This document shows, piece after piece, positions 1-7,044 of a stretch of 11,351 bases of DNA (positions are counted from its first letter, which is position 1; every line of letters starts with the position of its first letter). A program made the translations under genes and the position numbers. Source of the DNA: an uncultured Lachnospiraceae bacterium (lineage in GTDB: Bacteria; Bacillota; Clostridia; Lachnospirales; Lachnospiraceae); NCBI GenBank assembly GCA_910578715.1, contig CAJTRL010000087.1, forward strand, positions 1 through 11,351. The letters run 5' to 3'. Under the pieces are notes generated by a model. It was not told where the DNA came from. It was given only the letters and a program-made list of their open reading frames with translations, and ran no database searches.

Positions 1-76
1 ATTTTGTCGCCCGTTTTGTAAAAAATTTCTTTGTTTCCTCATAATCAATATCCGTTATCTGCTCTTTTATCCGCAT
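1..76 (-). CDS. Partial CDS, N-terminus of a probable SAM-dependent methyltransferase
   Basis: An open frame starts at an ATG at 74-76 on the minus strand and runs off the left edge after 25 codons. The visible start contains IDYEETKKFFTKRA. In my memory this resembles the first residues of class I SAM-dependent methyltransferases found in Firmicutes surface-glycan loci, where a D-x-x-x-T-x-x-F-F-x-x-R-A stretch precedes the SAM-binding glycine loop. The catalytic domain lies outside the window, so the product name is an inference. The gene begins 22 nt after the stop of the preceding glycosyltransferase and has a strong Shine-Dalgarno sequence, so it is probably the next gene of the same operon. 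Its role would be methylation of a sugar of the glycan. That the gene exists is fairly sure; its function is much less so. Confidence 0.55.
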   Translation of the reverse strand, partial: MRIKEQITDIDYEETKKFFTKRATK

Positions 77-90
77 AATTGTTTTTCTTT

Positions 91-97
91 TCCTCCT
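91..97 (-). promoter_or_regulatory. Ribosome binding site with a long spacer
   Basis: The minus strand reads AGGAGGA here, directly after the TGA of the glycosyltransferase gene at 99-1286. It lies 14 nt before the ATG at 74-76, longer than the usual 5-10 nt. No ATG, GTG or TTG in the same frame lies closer. The strength of the site supports a real gene at the left edge despite the spacing. Confidence 0.6.
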
Positions 98-98
98 A

Positions 99-1286
99 TC
101 AAACAAACTCATCCAAAATAAAATAATCTTCCCCGATAAATTCTTCCTTCAGCCACTTTATTTTTTCTCCGGCTATGCCCATTTCCCCTAAATAATGAGA
201 AATCCCTTTTACCGCCTTCTGACTGTTGACCGCAATCAGAATAAAATCATACGCTTTTTCCGGTATCTCTTTTAAACAGTCCGGACAATGTACTTCCACG
301 TCTCTTTTTTGATATATAGCAAAATTCTTATCCAGCCAATCCACCACTTTTATAGAACGCCTGTCGTTCAGATATCTGTACAGGCTCTGTCCCATCTTTC
401 CGGCGCCATATATAATAATGCGGGCATTGGCCGATATGCCGCCATAGGGCATCAGTATTTCATCCTCTTGCACAGCATCGAAGCATGCGATATTGCGAGT
501 CAGGAACAAATTTTTTGCATACTGGTTTAACTGTCTGAGAAGGCATTCCGAGCGGGACGACTGCTCAAAAATATTTTTCAGATATGCAATCAGGACTTTA
601 TTTCTGGCAAACTCGTCCGAATCATAGTGCCCTTGTATGGAATCAATTCTCTGAATATAATGATATCCTATATAATTAGATATATATACTTTCTGTGTCT
701 TTAAAATATATGGATAAAGGACCGCCACATCCTCTCCACAGCCAATTCTGTCATCCACCTGCATCTGTACGTCCCATAAGATATCTTTACGGAACAACTT
801 CGTACAGGCATACTGACTGATTCCAAATTGATAAAATTCCCCCGTATAAAGCATCGTTCCGACAATATCTTCCGTATTGTAAAGCCCGGCATCCAATATA
901 CCACAGACTTTTTGCTTCCAGCCTTCAGACTCGAAGTAAAGATTGGATACTACTAAATCTGCTTCTGATGACTGTATTTCTGTGAGCTGGCGTTCTATCA
1001 TCTCATCTTCTATCCAGTCATCCGCATCCACATAACAGACATATTCGCCCTTTGCTCTTTGCAGACCGGTCTTTCTCGCCCGGTTAGGGCCGCCATTTGG
1101 CTTATGGATGACGGCAACCCTTGCGTCCATTTCCTGATACTGGTCGCAAATCCTCGCCGATTCATCCGTTGAGCCGTCATCCACCAGAATCAGTTCAAAA
1201 TCGCTGTATGTCTGCCTTAATATACTGTCAACGCATTTTCGTAAGTACTTTCCGACATTATAAACAGGTACTATAACACTAATCAT
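99..1286 (-). CDS. GT2 family glycosyltransferase with C-terminal Rossmann-like module
   Basis: This is a cytoplasmic or membrane-associated glycosyltransferase of GT-A fold that probably transfers a sugar from a nucleotide-sugar donor to the growing repeat unit. The GT2 domain covers about residues 1-215. It has the first strand SVIVPVYN (3-10), nucleotide-binding VDDGS (35-39), the metal-binding DADDW motif (87-91), and a GED acid motif (184-186) at the usual place of the catalytic base. A linker follows. Residues about 288-380 then form a second domain with YGAGKMG (293-299), an acidic residue after the second strand (D319) and a later YDFILIAVN strand (346-354). At 395 residues it is longer than a plain GT2 enzyme of about 250-330 because of this addition. 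The start ATG overlaps the upstream gene's stop by 8 nt and has an AAGGGA site 7 nt before it, so translation is probably coupled. Donor and acceptor cannot be read from sequence. Confidence 0.9.
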   Translation of the reverse strand: MISVIVPVYNVGKYLRKCVDSILRQTYSDFELILVDDGSTDESARICDQYQEMDARVAVIHKPNGGPNRARKTGLQRAKGEYVCYVDADDWIEDEMIERQLTEIQSSEADLVVSNLYFESEGWKQKVCGILDAGLYNTEDIVGTMLYTGEFYQFGISQYACTKLFRKDILWDVQMQVDDRIGCGEDVAVLYPYILKTQKVYISNYIGYHYIQRIDSIQGHYDSDEFARNKVLIAYLKNIFEQSSRSECLLRQLNQYAKNLFLTRNIACFDAVQEDEILMPYGGISANARIIIYGAGKMGQSLYRYLNDRRSIKVVDWLDKNFAIYQKRDVEVHCPDCLKEIPEKAYDFILIAVNSQKAVKGISHYLGEMGIAGEKIKWLKEEFIGEDYFILDEFV

Positions 1287-2643
1287 TACTTCTTCCCTTC
1301 TTCATGGCTGGAACTAAAATATGCGCGATAAACAAATCATAATTATCACAGATAATTATTTTATCATCACAAACCCCCAGACTTTTCAGCTGTTCCTTCA
1401 TCTCCTGTCCATGTGCAGCGTTCGCGATAATATAAACAGCGTCCGGATATTTCGAGACGCCTTCTTCCGGGCCGAAAACCGGAAGGTCATAAAAAGAAGT
1501 TCCCCATTTCCAGGAAGCATTGTCAATATATGCCGCCGCCCTTTTTCCCTTATATTCCAGATACCCGTTTACCAGCAGTCCCAGATTGCCCGCTCCGAAA
1601 ATAACCGTATGCCCGACAGTCTTTATCTCCTTTATTTTTTTCTCTTCCTGTTTTCGCAAGCTGTCCACGGCTCCCAGAAAATCCCCAAATTCTGCCAAAG
1701 AACTCCTGACGCGGTCGCATAGCGCCCGCTCTTTCCCAGAAAGTTCTGTCTCCTCATATGTCTCGGACTCCATTTCCTCCCTGATATTATTGTAAAATGC
1801 CGGAAGATACTCCGCCTTCTTCTCATCCGATACGTTATCATAAGACCAAAAATAACCGCTCACACGCCATTTCCAATAAATTTCCCTGTACTTTTCCCAA
1901 AGATTACGCCGCTTCAGCTTCTCCTTCAGTAATTGGAACTCCATACTCAGCAAAGCAGCCTTCTGCGGATTATTGATGGAAGAATTGGGATTGTCCATGC
2001 GGTAACAATAAAAAGCGCCGCTCATCACACAGGCCCGCTCCGCATACATCTGCGTCAGGAAAGAAAAGCTCGTATCCTGATAGGAAGCCCCTTTTGTCTC
2101 GTTCATATAAATATCCTTCGACAGCAAAAATTCTCTCCGGTATAATCCGCTCCAGAAACAATTAACGCCAAGATTTAAGAACCTGGAATCCTCCTGTGGA
2201 TATAAAAGCGTATCATATATGGTTCTATCGGCGGATATAGAAAACGGGAAAGAATATTCTCTGTCTCCGTCCTCGCAAAAACGTCTGATATCAGCTCTTA
2301 ATACATCCAAATCATACTGATTTGCAACCGCATACTGGCGTTCGTACATATCAGGCAGTAAATAGTCATCCGATTCACATATCCCGATATATTCCCCCGT
2401 GGCCGCCCTTAATCCGGTATTGAACTGCAGCCCTACGCCGGCGTCACTGTCAATAATCCTTATACGGTCATCTTCTTCTTGAAGTTTCTTCAACATTTCC
2501 GCTGTGCCGTCTGTGCTTTTGCCGTCAATAATGATTATCTCCAGTTCGCGAAGCGACTGCGACATAACACTTCGGACACATCTTTCTATATGTGTGACAT
2601 CATTTAATACATAAATAATAACTGATACTTTGATGTTATTCAT
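1279..2643 (-). CDS. GT2 family glycosyltransferase with C-terminal Rossmann-like module
   Basis: The 454-residue protein has an N-terminal GT-A domain with strand VSVIIYVLN (6-14), IIDGKSTDG (38-46) in the nucleotide-binding position, and ESDD (90-93) as the metal-binding motif. A likely catalytic-base region is SYQDTSF (187-193). A helical stretch (about 225-340, rich in E and K) links it to a second domain with FGAGNLG (349-355), YIDN (372-375) after the second strand, and AVYIIANA (402-409) as a later strand. The last 20 residues are an extra tail. The ATG has a good AAGGAG site 7 nt upstream. The stop overlaps the next gene's start by 8 nt. Its DNA is noticeably richer in G+C than the genes at the right end. 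It probably adds one sugar of the repeat unit; linkage unknown. Confidence 0.9.
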   Translation of the reverse strand: MNNIKVSVIIYVLNDVTHIERCVRSVMSQSLRELEIIIIDGKSTDGTAEMLKKLQEEDDRIRIIDSDAGVGLQFNTGLRAATGEYIGICESDDYLLPDMYERQYAVANQYDLDVLRADIRRFCEDGDREYSFPFSISADRTIYDTLLYPQEDSRFLNLGVNCFWSGLYRREFLLSKDIYMNETKGASYQDTSFSFLTQMYAERACVMSGAFYCYRMDNPNSSINNPQKAALLSMEFQLLKEKLKRRNLWEKYREIYWKWRVSGYFWSYDNVSDEKKAEYLPAFYNNIREEMESETYEETELSGKERALCDRVRSSLAEFGDFLGAVDSLRKQEEKKIKEIKTVGHTVIFGAGNLGLLVNGYLEYKGKRAAAYIDNASWKWGTSFYDLPVFGPEEGVSKYPDAVYIIANAAHGQEMKEQLKSLGVCDDKIIICDNYDLFIAHILVPAMKKGRSND

Positions 2644-2677
2644 GTAATGTCTCCTTCTAAATCATCCCATGTAATGT
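2641..2677. repeat. 10-bp direct repeat around the start codon
   Basis: CATGTAATGT on the plus strand occurs at 2641-2650 and again at 2668-2677. The first copy contains the start codon of the GT2 gene ending at 2643. The second gives only ATG-GGA-TGA on the minus strand. Only the first has the AAGGAG site upstream. It may be a small local duplication or chance. Confidence 0.5.
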
Positions 2678-2702
2678 ATTTGCGCATAGAGAGATTCTCT
2701 TT

Positions 2703-3902
2703 CTACATACGATAATCCATATTCATATGTTCAAAAATACCCACATTATCCGGGAAACTCCATATATTTTCATATTCATATTGAACAAACTCTTCCGAAT
2801 CATTCGGCACCCAAAAATATTCCCCCTCAAACAAAACTCTTTTCAATGGAAACACCACATCTTTGGGAATCCACTGTCCTCTGTGAAATTTATGTCTGAT
2901 TTCCGTATTATCGATTCCGAAATAAACATTATTACTGTTTGAAACCGTATGATGTTTGTTTTCACGCCGCACTTCTTCAAAGTACTCAATTCTTTTTCCA
3001 ATATCACTATCTTCTACTATTTTTTTATTAACTTCCTTAGAATATTCCAATAGTTCGTTCACAGAATAATCTTCAGCATAGTAATCCAACACAAAAAAAT
3101 CAATTCTGATTCTGTCGCCATTATTTATTGGTTTATATACCGTAAATAAATCGGCTCCATCTCTCCAATAATAATCTTTCATATCATCTGCAACTTCTTT
3201 TTCGCCCGAAATAATAGATTTATTGTTAAACTCATATACCGTATATATATGCTGTCTGCAATACTCCTTAAGCATTTCGTATTCCTTCCGTATTAATGCA
3301 AAATCAATATCATCATCCCAGGGGATAAAACCGTTGTGCCTGACATGGCCAAGCAGATTACCGCCATACAATATCGGCTTTATTTCCAAACTGTCAATCC
3401 TTGTAAAAAACTCCGCAGAACCCTTTACCAGCTCCAGCTGTCTTGCCCTGAGTTTCCCCTGCGCAGGTTTCATCCGTCTGATATCAGTATGGCCCTTAAG
3501 ATAATCCACCTGCCTTGAAAGCTCATTTATCCTGTTTATATACGCTTTCTGGCGGATGTATGCTCTATTAATTGGATTCTTAATATAATCCAATAAATGC
3601 CCTCCATCTGAAAATTTACCTTTTATATCTTTATAAAACAAATAATCCGATATATGGCCCTCCTCGCATTGTTTTGCAATATCATATGCGGCTTTACTAT
3701 TGATAACACATATAATAATAACATCTTCTTTATGGCTGTTTTTCAAATCGTCAAAAGAAATTACCTGTTTTCCGTATCTTTCTTCTCCTATTAACCGCTC
3801 ATCATTATCACAAAAGCATAAAATATTACTTTCACCCAAAAATTTAAAAACTTCATATCCGCATATACCGGCTCCAAAAAGAATTATCTTATTCTGCTGC
3901 AT
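2703..3902 (-). CDS. LicD family phosphotransferase with N-terminal Rossmann-like module
   Basis: The C-terminal part (from about residue 140 of 399) is a LicD/fukutin-type nucleotidyltransferase-fold domain. Hallmarks are YGGNLLGHVRHNG (179-191) followed by FIPWDDDID (192-200), which carries the metal-binding aspartates, then IDFF (267-270) and the late FPLKRVLFEG block (351-360). LicD proteins attach phosphocholine or related phospho-groups to surface glycans; the actual donor here is unknown. No choline uptake or activation genes (licA, licB, licC type) are in the window. Residues about 1-95 form a separate domain with FGAGICG (9-15), FCDND (30-34) and VIIICVIN (61-68), like those on the neighbouring GT2 enzymes. 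I chose the ATG at 3902, which puts the first strand 4 residues in and has AGG 7 nt upstream. A GTG at 3959 would add 19 residues but sits inside an inverted repeat. Confidence 0.88.
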   Translation of the reverse strand: MQQNKIILFGAGICGYEVFKFLGESNILCFCDNDERLIGEERYGKQVISFDDLKNSHKEDVIIICVINSKAAYDIAKQCEEGHISDYLFYKDIKGKFSDGGHLLDYIKNPINRAYIRQKAYINRINELSRQVDYLKGHTDIRRMKPAQGKLRARQLELVKGSAEFFTRIDSLEIKPILYGGNLLGHVRHNGFIPWDDDIDFALIRKEYEMLKEYCRQHIYTVYEFNNKSIISGEKEVADDMKDYYWRDGADLFTVYKPINNGDRIRIDFFVLDYYAEDYSVNELLEYSKEVNKKIVEDSDIGKRIEYFEEVRRENKHHTVSNSNNVYFGIDNTEIRHKFHRGQWIPKDVVFPLKRVLFEGEYFWVPNDSEEFVQYEYENIWSFPDNVGIFEHMNMDYRM

Positions 3903-3953
3903 CCCAATACCTATGCCTTTCTCTACCCGCAAATTTGTGTCAACGCCGAAATT

Positions 3954-3989
3954 TTGCACAAAAAGCTCTTATTCCAGCCATTTGTGCAA
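3954..3989. repeat. Perfect 9-bp inverted repeat with 18-nt loop
   Basis: TTGCACAAA at 3954-3962 and TTTGTGCAA at 3981-3989 are exact reverse complements. The pair sits in the 101-nt gap between the stop of the GT2 gene (4004) and the chosen LicD start (3902). In RNA it could form a modest hairpin. There is no U-run after it on the minus strand, so it does not look like an intrinsic terminator. It could be an operator, an RNA-processing site or chance. Confidence 0.55.
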
Positions 3990-4003
3990 TGGTTTGTAAA
4001 GAT

Positions 4004-5359
4004 TCATTTCACTACACAGGTTCTTATTTCCATCGGCGAATTCAGATAAAAATCCATATCAAAAAGGATTGCCTCTTTTCCTTTTATCTTTTCTAAGACC
4101 GATAGCAAGTGCGTCTCATTCAGAACCAGAATACACTCCGGTCCTTCCTGTTTCTTTGCATCAAATTTCTGAATTATAATCACGTAGGACAGCATTTGTC
4201 CATGTTTTGTCTCATCCATATCATAAGCATATTCTAAACTGCTCCATGTTTCTCCATATACTTCAGCAAATGCCCGTCCCCGGATTCCGGCTCCCCACAA
4301 CGCCGCTTTCCAGTGATGTGAAAATAGATACTTTTGCAGTGCTTTTAGTTTTCTGTCATTCAGCTGATAGGTCTTCCGAAACCTTTCCTCTTCCGTCCAC
4401 GGAATTTTTTTATCTTCCATGCTGATAATACGGTCGGCAAACCATTTATTAAAACCATTATAAAAATCTGCGCTGTTATACTGCTGTACATTCAGTTCTT
4501 CAATAAAAAAATTCCTCATTGCATCAGCCAGTTTTTCTCTGTTTCTCTCATTGAGCGTCTGATAATTCCAATACAGAAATTCCATTGTCCAGTTCAGATA
4601 ACTCTTTTCATAGCAGATAAACAATTCTTTTTTGAGCAGATAACGCCTTAATTCTTTCAGATACAGCAAACACGATTCCCACGAACGGTCTCGTGTATTG
4701 GACACACTGTTTCCATTCCCCAGTCTATGATGAACCAGAACTTCATTAAGCAAAGAAATTCTTTCTGCGGAAGCCAGTGCCGCATGTACGAAAAGGCCGT
4801 CGTTAGAGGATTTCAAGTTTTGAAATTTTAAGCCCGTCTCCAGGATAAACTCCCGACGGAACAATTTATCCCATGCCCATCCGTTCCACAGACCAAAAAG
4901 CATGTCCGACAGTTCTTTCGGCGAAAAGAAATCTCTTTTCCCAAAATCCTGCATAATTGACTCGGCATAGGCATAGTTTGTCCGGTTCCCGATACTGTCC
5001 GAGAATAAATCTTCCTTAAAAATACAGATATCTGAGCCGCAGTATTTCGCCTTATCATAGGCTTTCTGCAGCATGTCCGGCTCATATACATCATCTGCAT
5101 CCAGAAAAATGACATACTCACCCGAAGCCTTCTCAAATCCCCTGTTTCTGGATTCCCCGGCCATGCAGTTCTCGGTATTGGTAATGACGGTCATTTTATT
5201 CTCATAGGTTTTCAGAATCTGAGGTGTGTTATCTGTGGATGCATCGTCTACGCAGATAATTTCGGTATTTTTTAAAGTCTGGGATAGCACACTTTCCAGA
5301 CATTCTGTCAGGTAATCTGCCCCATTGTATACGGTTATGATGATGGAAACTGTTGGCAT
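4004..5359 (-). CDS. GT2 family glycosyltransferase with divergent C-terminal Rossmann-like module
   Basis: The N-terminal GT-A domain begins MPTVSIIITVYNG, then has VDDAS (37-41), DADD (87-90) as metal-binding motif, WDKLF (163-167) and SSNDGLF (184-190) near the expected catalytic base. A helix-rich middle (about 230-345) follows, with many aromatic residues. The last about 95 residues hold WGAGIRG (355-361), an acidic pair after the second strand (D380, D382) and CILVLNET (409-416), a diverged copy of the module on the neighbouring enzymes. I chose the ATG at 5359 (451 residues) because it gives the family's usual N-terminus and has AGGTGA about 7 nt upstream. An ATG at 5386 would add 9 residues and overlap the upstream stop by 8 nt, but has only a weak site. 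Probable role: addition of one sugar of the repeat unit. Confidence 0.88.
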   Translation of the reverse strand: MPTVSIIITVYNGADYLTECLESVLSQTLKNTEIICVDDASTDNTPQILKTYENKMTVITNTENCMAGESRNRGFEKASGEYVIFLDADDVYEPDMLQKAYDKAKYCGSDICIFKEDLFSDSIGNRTNYAYAESIMQDFGKRDFFSPKELSDMLFGLWNGWAWDKLFRREFILETGLKFQNLKSSNDGLFVHAALASAERISLLNEVLVHHRLGNGNSVSNTRDRSWESCLLYLKELRRYLLKKELFICYEKSYLNWTMEFLYWNYQTLNERNREKLADAMRNFFIEELNVQQYNSADFYNGFNKWFADRIISMEDKKIPWTEEERFRKTYQLNDRKLKALQKYLFSHHWKAALWGAGIRGRAFAEVYGETWSSLEYAYDMDETKHGQMLSYVIIIQKFDAKKQEGPECILVLNETHLLSVLEKIKGKEAILFDMDFYLNSPMEIRTCVVK

Positions 5360-5378
5360 ACGCTTTTCACCTATCCGT

Positions 5379-6401
5379 TCATGCATGTCTTTTATTCAAT
5401 AATTGACACAATGAATAATAAACCAGTTCTTTATTATTATAAGCCTGCATATATTCCATGGCGGCCTTACCCATGGCCCGGTTTACTTCTTTTCCGTTTC
5501 CATATGCCTTTTTCAACGCTTCGGTCAGATTGCTGCGATACATATAGAAAAATTCGGTTTTTCGCATGTCCCTTGCCATAGCAATATCCGGTGCAATAAC
5601 GGTTTTTCCTTTGGAAAAAGCCTGAATCATAACACCGGAATTCATACTGCTGCCACTCTTGTACGGTATTACAACTACGTCAGAAACAGCCAGAACTGCC
5701 TCCAGCATTTCGTCCGAAATATACTTTAAGTCCAATATAATGTTTTCATTGCCTTTACTTAAATTCTCTATTTCTTTGGCATAACTGCTGCTCATAGGTT
5801 GTCCGACAATTAATAATTTACAATTCTTCTCGCTTAATTTAGTAAAGGCTTCAATTCCCCCTTCAATATTTTTATATGGCCTCACCAGACCAAATATTGT
5901 AAATACGAAATCCTCCGCCTCAATTCCATATTTTTCCCTGACTGCCTCCGGGTCAAAATAAGAATTTTTCTCTTCATACATGACATGGGGAACATACACT
6001 GCTTTTCTTCCATTTCGTTTTGGATGGGGAATATATTTCTTACTGCATTTAGAATGTAACATAATAATACTGCTGATTTCTGCCAGCCATTGCACATTCT
6101 TCTGTGTAATATCAGCTTCATTTACTTCATGTGGCTGCTTATTGTGAAAAACCCAGACGATTTTTGCGCCGAAAATTTTATGTAATAGCAACTGTAGTTT
6201 TAATTTTTTATCCAGACCATTTTCCATCCAGTTCAGAAACACAGCCTTTGTTTGCAGCATTTGAAAAATATCCGTCGGTTCCGCCAGATTTCCCAGTACC
6301 GAATAATCCTTTTTTAGCAGTTTAACCATATTGGAGGTATATTCATTTATTCGGTTTCCCTTGACAGGATATGGAATATATACTACTTTGTCTCTAACCA
6401 T
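5379..6401 (-). CDS. GT4-like (GT-B fold) glycosyltransferase
   Basis: The 340-residue protein has a two-domain GT-B layout. The N-terminal half contains VVYIPYP (6-12) and VWVFHNKQPHE (82-92), a stretch typical of retaining GT-B enzymes of polysaccharide loci. The C-terminal half starts around FTIFGLVRPYKNIEGG (167-182), then LLIVGQP (196-202) and VVVIPYKSGSSMNSGV (242-257). The usual EX7E glutamate pair of GT4 enzymes is not present at this last site; serines and methionines stand there instead. Unlike most neighbours it lacks the Rossmann-like extra module. The ATG at 6401 has no good Shine-Dalgarno of its own; a short frame just upstream may help deliver ribosomes. Likely role is transfer of one sugar at the membrane face. 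The family is fairly sure; donor and acceptor are unknown. Confidence 0.85.
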   Translation of the reverse strand: MVRDKVVYIPYPVKGNRINEYTSNMVKLLKKDYSVLGNLAEPTDIFQMLQTKAVFLNWMENGLDKKLKLQLLLHKIFGAKIVWVFHNKQPHEVNEADITQKNVQWLAEISSIIMLHSKCSKKYIPHPKRNGRKAVYVPHVMYEEKNSYFDPEAVREKYGIEAEDFVFTIFGLVRPYKNIEGGIEAFTKLSEKNCKLLIVGQPMSSSYAKEIENLSKGNENIILDLKYISDEMLEAVLAVSDVVVIPYKSGSSMNSGVMIQAFSKGKTVIAPDIAMARDMRKTEFFYMYRSNLTEALKKAYGNGKEVNRAMGKAAMEYMQAYNNKELVYYSLCQLLNKRHA

Positions 6402-6414
6402 TCTTTTTAACCAT
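6394..6414 (-). other. Possible 6-codon leader ORF overlapping the GT4-like start
   Basis: An ATG at 6412-6414 preceded by AAAGGA with a 5-nt spacer opens the short frame MVKKNG, which ends at TAG (6394-6396). Its end overlaps the first codons of the GT4-like gene, whose own ATG (6399-6401) has only a weak site. Translation of the short frame could place a terminating ribosome next to that ATG for re-initiation. This is inference from spacing only. Confidence 0.3.
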
Positions 6415-6440
6415 ATAATTCCTTTGTCATTTTTGCTTCT

Positions 6441-6917
6441 CTATACTTCATACAAAATATCTTCTAATGAAATAATTGGACAGCTTACTTTTTCGCTCAG
6501 CTTGTTCTCTATCTCATCAAAAAAAGTAACCGCAGTAACAACAACAGCATCTACCGGTTCCAGCGAATCTTCCATCGAAACAATATCTACATCCGAATAT
6601 ATCCCGCCAGCTTTTCTATCAATGCCGTAGGCAACTTGTACATCCGTTCCTTTCAATTCACTCAATAATGTTTCACCGGCATAACTCATACCGTAAATGG
6701 CAATTTTCTTATATCCATTACGTTCAAAGTAGGATGCCAGATTTTTCCCTTCCTGTTTTACCTTTACCCACTGATTCATCATCAAAAACAATGACAAGTG
6801 TTTGTTAGACATCTGCTGCTGTTCATTAATCTTTGTGCCTGTAACCTTGCTTACTCCAATTGCTCCTCCTGCGGCTCCAGCCAGTAATGATAATACTCCA
6901 ACTACTCCTTTTTTCAT
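6441..6917 (-). CDS. Small membrane-anchored protein with a Rossmann-like domain
   Basis: I do not recognise a named family. The 158-residue protein starts MKK and then has a glycine/alanine-rich hydrophobic segment (about 5-23, including LSLLAGAAGG) that could be a signal anchor. A short charged linker follows (about 24-60), then a compact domain with YFERNGYKKIAIYGM (63-77), SYAG (78-81), YGIDRKAG (97-104) and VDAVVVTAVTFFDEI (122-136). This order (strand, glycine loop, helix, strand ending in an acidic residue, later VVV strand) matches the modules fused to the neighbouring glycosyltransferases. Here the loop is GMSYAG instead of GAGxxG. There is no transferase domain and no visible catalytic motif. 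The start is secure: AAGGAG with a 6-nt spacer. It may tether or regulate the assembly enzymes at the membrane; that is inference. Confidence 0.8.
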   Translation of the reverse strand: MKKGVVGVLSLLAGAAGGAIGVSKVTGTKINEQQQMSNKHLSLFLMMNQWVKVKQEGKNLASYFERNGYKKIAIYGMSYAGETLLSELKGTDVQVAYGIDRKAGGIYSDVDIVSMEDSLEPVDAVVVTAVTFFDEIENKLSEKVSCPIISLEDILYEV

Positions 6918-7044
6918 ATTATTATTCTCCTTTTATAGTATATTTAGGTTATTCAGGGGCTGCCTATAAACCCGCTTACCAATTCTTTTACTGCTCCATT
7001 GCTTAATGCGTTCATCTATAAACAGTATGTAAAAAGATTCTTTT
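6918..7044. other. 127-nt intergenic gap, possible relic sequence
   Basis: This is the longest gap in the window. It holds the ribosome binding site of the gene ending at 6917, a 20-codon minus-strand frame (6953-7015, starting MNALSNGAVKEL) with no ribosome binding site, and GGGGCTGCCTATAAA on the plus strand at 6956-6970. The last resembles the GGGGCTGTC-type ends of some Firmicutes insertion sequences, as I remember them. No partner end or transposase gene was found. I saw no convincing promoter or terminator. Confidence 0.3.

Noticed and set aside
1321..1722. 133-codon plus-strand open frame inside the GT2 gene at 1279-2643
   Set aside because: It lies antisense to a gene with clear GT2 motifs, has no family motif of its own and no ribosome binding site that I could see.
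2680..2702. GAGATTCTC palindrome near the LicD stop as a terminator
   Set aside because: The palindrome has almost no loop and no T-run follows, so it cannot act as an intrinsic terminator.
3700..3999. 99-codon plus-strand open frame over the start of the LicD gene
   Set aside because: It is antisense to the module with FGAGICG, is rich in serine, isoleucine and proline as expected of a shadow frame, and has no recognisable domain.
4828..5136. 102-codon minus-strand frame inside the GT2 gene at 4004-5359
   Set aside because: It is another frame of the same strand; methionine/arginine-rich low-sense translation without motifs, while the overlapping frame has DADD and VDDAS.
6926..6945. TATACT box upstream of the small membrane-anchored protein
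   Set aside because: It lies only a few bases before the ribosome binding site, so a transcript started there would lack the site; no -35 box was found.
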